From Candidatus Peregrinibacteria bacterium (GTDB taxonomy: Bacteria > Patescibacteriota > Gracilibacteria > Peribacterales > Peribacteraceae): a stretch of DNA of 9,521 nt. The position numbers and the translations under genes are program-made. Each line of letters starts with the position of its first letter. Within the stretch, counting starts at the first letter, position 1. Location of the stretch: contig VGKZ01000040.1 of the NCBI GenBank assembly GCA_016866815.1, forward strand, positions 1 to 9,521. The letters run 5' to 3'. Below, piece by piece: positions 6,547 to 9,521 of this stretch. The notes beneath the pieces are model-generated. The model had not been told where the DNA came from. It saw nothing but the letters and a program-made list of their open reading frames with translations, and searched no databases.

Positions 6547-7115
6547 TACGATGACTTGGAAACGGGAAAGAGCTGCGTCGAGACCGTGAGTTCAGTATGC
6601 GGACGCAGAATGTCATGCACGATGGTTTCCAGGCGACAATCCTCCTCCCGCGTCTTCGAGATACAGAGAAATCCGCCTTTTGCATCGATGGATTCACCAA
6701 AGGTGAATCCCTTTGCACTGCCAAGCAGCTTTTTCAAGAGAGCGGCGTGCTTCTTCGTTGGACGAATCTCCCCTCCCGACAGCCGGGACAGGAGAGCCCC
6801 GAAGAGCGGCTCAAGAGCGGCATCGGACTCTGCCGAAAGCCTGTCGACCACCGATTTGTAGACCTCATCGAGCGTGTTGCGCTTGCACTGGAGCAGCGCA
6901 TTACGGCGGATTTGGTCTGCCAGCTGTCTGGCCTTGCGGTTCATCTGGAGGGATTTCTCCGTATACTTCGTCTGAAGATCCATCGTGGTGTGCTCCAATT
7001 CCTGTTTCGCCTTTGCCTTTGCATCGGCAACAGCGCGTTCATGCTGCGCTTTGAGCGAAGCAATTTGGCGATCGGATTCGGCGATGATGGCAGCGAGGAC
7101 GTCGTGAAGCGCCAT
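6546..7115 (-). CDS. atpE: V/A-type ATPase subunit E (peripheral stalk)
   Basis: A 189-residue protein of the V-type E family, which forms the outer stalk holding the A3B3 head against rotation. Residues about 10-75 are a long charged helix suited to the stalk coiled coil (alternating Ala, Lys, Glu and Gln; for example AVADAKAKAKQELEH). The globular C-terminal domain begins near KRNTLDEVYKSVVDRL (78-93). It includes the FTFGESIDAKGGFLCIS segment (137-153) and a final helix ending in LF (182-183), as in other E proteins. The ATG at 7115 gives the normal length and lies 17 bases after the K stop. The frame stays open up to 7331, but that part overlaps K and is Arg/Pro-rich with no family likeness. 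E normally pairs with a second stalk subunit (H/G), which is not in this window. Confidence 0.93.
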   Translation of the reverse strand: MALHDVLAAIIAESDRQIASLKAQHERAVADAKAKAKQELEHTTMDLQTKYTEKSLQMNRKARQLADQIRRNALLQCKRNTLDEVYKSVVDRLSAESDAALEPLFGALLSRLSGGEIRPTKKHAALLKKLLGSAKGFTFGESIDAKGGFLCISKTREEDCRLETIVHDILRPHTELTVSTQLFPVSKSS

Positions 7116-7132
7116 GTGAGCTTGGGGAGAAA

Positions 7133-7759
7133 TTACAGGACGGGCACAACCGGCAGGATGTTTCCTTTCACTGAGTTCAACATGAAGAACGAAATCAGGA
7201 ACCCGAGGAGCGCGTACGTTTCCACGAGAGCCGCGAGAGTGATCACGCGACCGGCGAGGCGACCGTCCTTCGCGAGCATATGCATGCCTGCGGAACACAC
7301 TTTTGCCTGGTAGGGCGCAGAGGTCAGACACGTAATGGTAACGGGGATAAAGCAGGAGAACAGGATAAATCCCTGCAGACCGCTGACCTTGAGCAACGGA
7401 TCCGTCATGAGAGGACCGTAGCTGAAGATGAAAAGCAGCGAGATGACCATGCCGTAGAGTCCCTGGGAACCCGGAAGCACGGCGAGCGTGATGACCTTAC
7501 CTGCGAGCTCGGGCTTTTCGGTGAGGAGACCCGCACCGGACTGCCCCACCATAGAGACACCGAGAATGGAACCGAGGCACGGCAGAATGGTCGCCATGCT
7601 CGCACCGATGAAGGCGAGGAACAGGGCAAGCTGCGTGCCGCCGGCACCGGCGTCGGTACCAAAGATGCTGATCTGTGCGAAGACCACCACCGGCAGGAGA
7701 ACGAGAGCCAGCACCGTGCCGAGGATGACTGCTGGAGTCGAACTGAGAAAGTTCTTCAT
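7133..7759 (-). CDS. atpK: V/A-type ATPase rotor-ring subunit K (proteolipid c), four-helix duplicated form with Na+ ligand set
   Basis: A 208-residue membrane protein that builds the rotating ion ring. It is a duplicated hairpin like E. hirae NtpK (156 residues), preceded by about 35 extra residues: a hydrophobic helix (about 9-28) ending VVFAQ, which looks like a cleavable signal peptide. The ring helices are at about 43-70, 88-113, 128-150 and 170-195. The first repeat carries LPGSQGLYG (95-103) with Gln99. Only the second carries the ion-binding acid, in ALVETYALLGF (177-187, Glu180). The known NtpK Na+ ligands L61, T64, Q65, Q110 and E139 align with L95, S98, Q99, Q151 and E180, and the supporting Tyr68 with Y102. 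Only Thr to Ser differs. This predicts Na+ coupling, as an inference. It starts 27 bases after the I stop; the spacer is 23 of 27 pyrimidines. Confidence 0.95.
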   Translation of the reverse strand: MKNFLSSTPAVILGTVLALVLLPVVVFAQISIFGTDAGAGGTQLALFLAFIGASMATILPCLGSILGVSMVGQSGAGLLTEKPELAGKVITLAVLPGSQGLYGMVISLLFIFSYGPLMTDPLLKVSGLQGFILFSCFIPVTITCLTSAPYQAKVCSAGMHMLAKDGRLAGRVITLAALVETYALLGFLISFFMLNSVKGNILPVVPVL

Positions 7760-7786
7760 ACGTGTGAAGAGAAAGGGGTAAAAAAG

Positions 7787-9521
7787 TTATTGAAGAGAAC
7801 GACGGAATGGCGAATAGGGACGCCCCCCGCCCTCAAAGAATTGCCCGAAGAACTCAATGAACTGCAGGCGACCGGAGTGAATGAACGCTCCGAGGGTATT
7901 GAGGGCTATGGAAACGAGGTGTCCGGCAAACGCAATGACTATCAACACGGGGATACCGAGGATGGGCGGGAACAGTGCACTCATCTGAATGGCAACTTGA
8001 TTGATTGCGAGGGCAATGGCACCGGTGACGAGACCCAGAGCGAGAATGCGCAGGTAACTCAGACTGTTGCTGAGAAGGCCAATGGCGAAATTCACCAGAC
8101 CCAGCACACCCATCACCGGGCGGATGTACCACGCACTCCCGTATCCTTTCCCCCAAATGTTCAACGCAAGTGCCACAGAGAGCGTCCAGAGCGCGATGGT
8201 GCTCATGTGTGCCGGAGCGAATCCGTAGAACAGTGCGCTGCCAAGCAACAGGTGCGATGTGAAGTGTACCCAGAATGCCTCGGCCTTTGCGGCATGAACC
8301 CATTTGAACCATCCTGCGAGGAACACTCCGAAGAAAATGTGGGTGATGCCGAGTGCAAGCGAGAGATACTGGAGGAAGTTGATACCTTCCTGTGTCGAGA
8401 GATTCCACACCTGCCCCAGAAACCAGCGAGATCCATCATCACGAACCACGGTGAGGAACGCGGGCGCCTGATCAGGAGACAAGCCAAACCATCCTCCAAA
8501 CGGTATACCCACGATGACTGAAGCAATGCCACTGAAGAACAGGAGCCAGGGGAGAGTTGCTTCTTTAGGTGTGGGCTTCTTGACGAGCAGAATGATTCCG
8601 AAAATCAGCGCTAGGGCAAGGCCGTAGCCGCCGTCGGTGAGACAGAGCGCGAAGTACAGTGCGAAGAAGGGCGACAACGGCGCGGTTGGATCCATCTCAC
8701 TGGAGAGGGGCAATCCGTAGAGCGTAGTGACACTCTCGAAGGGGGTAATCAAGAAAGAATTCTTCAGGTGCACGGGTGGCTCATCCTCCGGATCAGATTT
8801 CACGCGGAGCACTGCGACAGCCGGTGACACCTTGGCGAGCGCTACTTCCAGAGCACTGACCCCGTGACGGGGAACCCATCCGAAGAGTGTGTTTGTTGCA
8901 AACCGCTCGACCAATGCCTCACGGGCAGCCTGCTTATCGTGCAGCCATCCAAGAAAGAGCTGCACATTGCGCAACGCAGAGAGTTCGAATGACAACGTGT
9001 GACGTTTCTGCCTGTTCTGGCGGAGAAGAGCCTGTAGACGACCCTCTTCCTCCAGATCTGCACCCAGAATATCCCCGGGTGTGCCGGCAAGGGTGGGAAG
9101 TTGTACATCAGTCCAACCCAGTGCGGTGACACGCTCCTCAAAAGCATCCTTTTTATGAGCAAGGACAGTCGCCGCCACAGCGTACATGCCATTGGACTCA
9201 TCGAATACTTCAAGATCTGCCGGGAAACCTGCTTCCTGCGACACAGCGTGCACAGCCTGAATGCGCGATGCCGGAACCATACCAAAGCGGCGCACGACGA
9301 GAGCGGTCTGCGCGGGGGCATCCAATCGCTCCCGCATTCTCTGCCATGGCTGCAGCAATGTGCGTCGTTGCTGCAACTCCTCCAGGGTACGGCGGGCAGT
9401 GGTATCATCCTCTTCAAGGGCGCTGAGGGTGTCGACGATGCCTCGGACATCCGTTTTTTGCACCGAGGCAATCACCTGCGCCGGCGTGGGAGTCTTGACG
9501 AGAGTCTGCAACGCCTCCTTC
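7787..9521 (-). CDS. atpI: V/A-type ATPase subunit I (membrane stator, a-subunit homologue), 5' end outside window
   Basis: The C-terminal 577 codons of subunit I. The frame is open to the right edge of the window, and codon 9509-9511 is TTG, not ATG. I therefore read it as a gene whose first part lies beyond 9521, not one starting there. Counting from that TTG, the soluble arm covers about 1-280, with coiled-coil stretches at 25-65 and 150-205 and a GWVPRHGV motif (211-218). The membrane domain follows, with SPFFALYFALCLTDGGYG (280-297), several hydrophobic helices, and NSLSYLRILALGLVTGA (482-498). Arg488 (8048-8050) is the conserved arginine that meets the ring glutamate. The C-terminus IHSGRLQFIEFFGQFFEGGG (544-563) is the family's standard ending. 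This subunit supplies the two ion half-channels and anchors the peripheral stalks. It is first among the visible operon genes, directly upstream of K. Confidence 0.96.
   Translation of the reverse strand, partial: KEALQTLVKTPTPAQVIASVQKTDVRGIVDTLSALEEDDTTARRTLEELQQRRTLLQPWQRMRERLDAPAQTALVVRRFGMVPASRIQAVHAVSQEAGFPADLEVFDESNGMYAVAATVLAHKKDAFEERVTALGWTDVQLPTLAGTPGDILGADLEEEGRLQALLRQNRQKRHTLSFELSALRNVQLFLGWLHDKQAAREALVERFATNTLFGWVPRHGVSALEVALAKVSPAVAVLRVKSDPEDEPPVHLKNSFLITPFESVTTLYGLPLSSEMDPTAPLSPFFALYFALCLTDGGYGLALALIFGIILLVKKPTPKEATLPWLLFFSGIASVIVGIPFGGWFGLSPDQAPAFLTVVRDDGSRWFLGQVWNLSTQEGINFLQYLSLALGITHIFFGVFLAGWFKWVHAAKAEAFWVHFTSHLLLGSALFYGFAPAHMSTIALWTLSVALALNIWGKGYGSAWYIRPVMGVLGLVNFAIGLLSNSLSYLRILALGLVTGAIALAINQVAIQMSALFPPILGIPVLIVIAFAGHLVSIALNTLGAFIHSGRLQFIEFFGQFFEGGGRPYSPFRRSLQ

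Noticed and set aside
7116..7331. N-terminal extension of subunit E to base 7331
   Set aside because: It overlaps atpK and reads as Arg/Pro-rich sequence. The family length fits the start at 7115.
7280..8521. Plus-strand open frame of 413 codons opposite atpK and atpI
   Set aside because: It is antisense to two well-supported membrane proteins. The extremely Glu/His/Asn-rich translation is the complement of hydrophobic codons.
9509..9511. TTG as the true start of subunit I
   Set aside because: The frame remains open to the window edge, and the N-terminal strand-helix that normally begins subunit I is missing, so the gene must continue to the right.

Overview
The window is dominated by one minus-strand operon encoding a bacterial/archaeal-type rotary V/A-ATPase. 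In transcription order (high to low coordinates) the genes are subunit I (5' end outside the window), K, E, C, F, A, B and D. All are intact and spaced from a 1-nt overlap to 27 nt, with matching start and stop positions. The order I-K-E-C-F-A-B-D is the one known from Enterococcus hirae ntp and archaeal atp operons. Subunits A3B3 plus D/F form the catalytic head and shaft, C links the shaft to the rotor ring of K, I is the membrane stator with the ion half-channels, and E is the peripheral stalk. Its stalk partner (H/G type) is not in the window and may lie upstream of I. The K protein keeps the residues that bind Na+ in E. hirae NtpK, so a sodium-coupled machine is likely. I infer this from conservation; the sequence does not prove it.

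Downstream of the D gene lies a 100-codon minus-strand gene of unknown function (936-1238). Beyond it the left 0.9 kb has a different character. At the left edge is a broken plus-strand gene (1-357) that reads as a TspO/MBR (tryptophan-rich sensory protein) family member only if two frame changes are repaired. It is followed by intergenic DNA rich in inverted repeats (about 358-577), then a possible small plus-strand two-helix membrane protein (578-796) with a hairpin after its stop. That small gene converges on the operon side.

The organism is most likely a bacterium with moderate-to-high GC. A V/A-type ATPase in place of an F-type, a TspO homologue and the absence of Shine-Dalgarno sequences would fit several lineages, including candidate phyla, but the window does not settle this. 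None of the seven visible ATPase start codons has a purine-rich ribosome-binding site. The spacers before them are instead strongly pyrimidine-rich, a consistent feature that suggests another mode of translation initiation.

I found no mobile element gene, CRISPR array, tRNA or rRNA, and no convincing undescribed multi-gene system. The points most worth a second look are the doubly frameshifted TspO gene with a palindrome at one break, the pyrimidine-rich spacers, the Na+ ligand set in K, and the unknown gene after subunit D.
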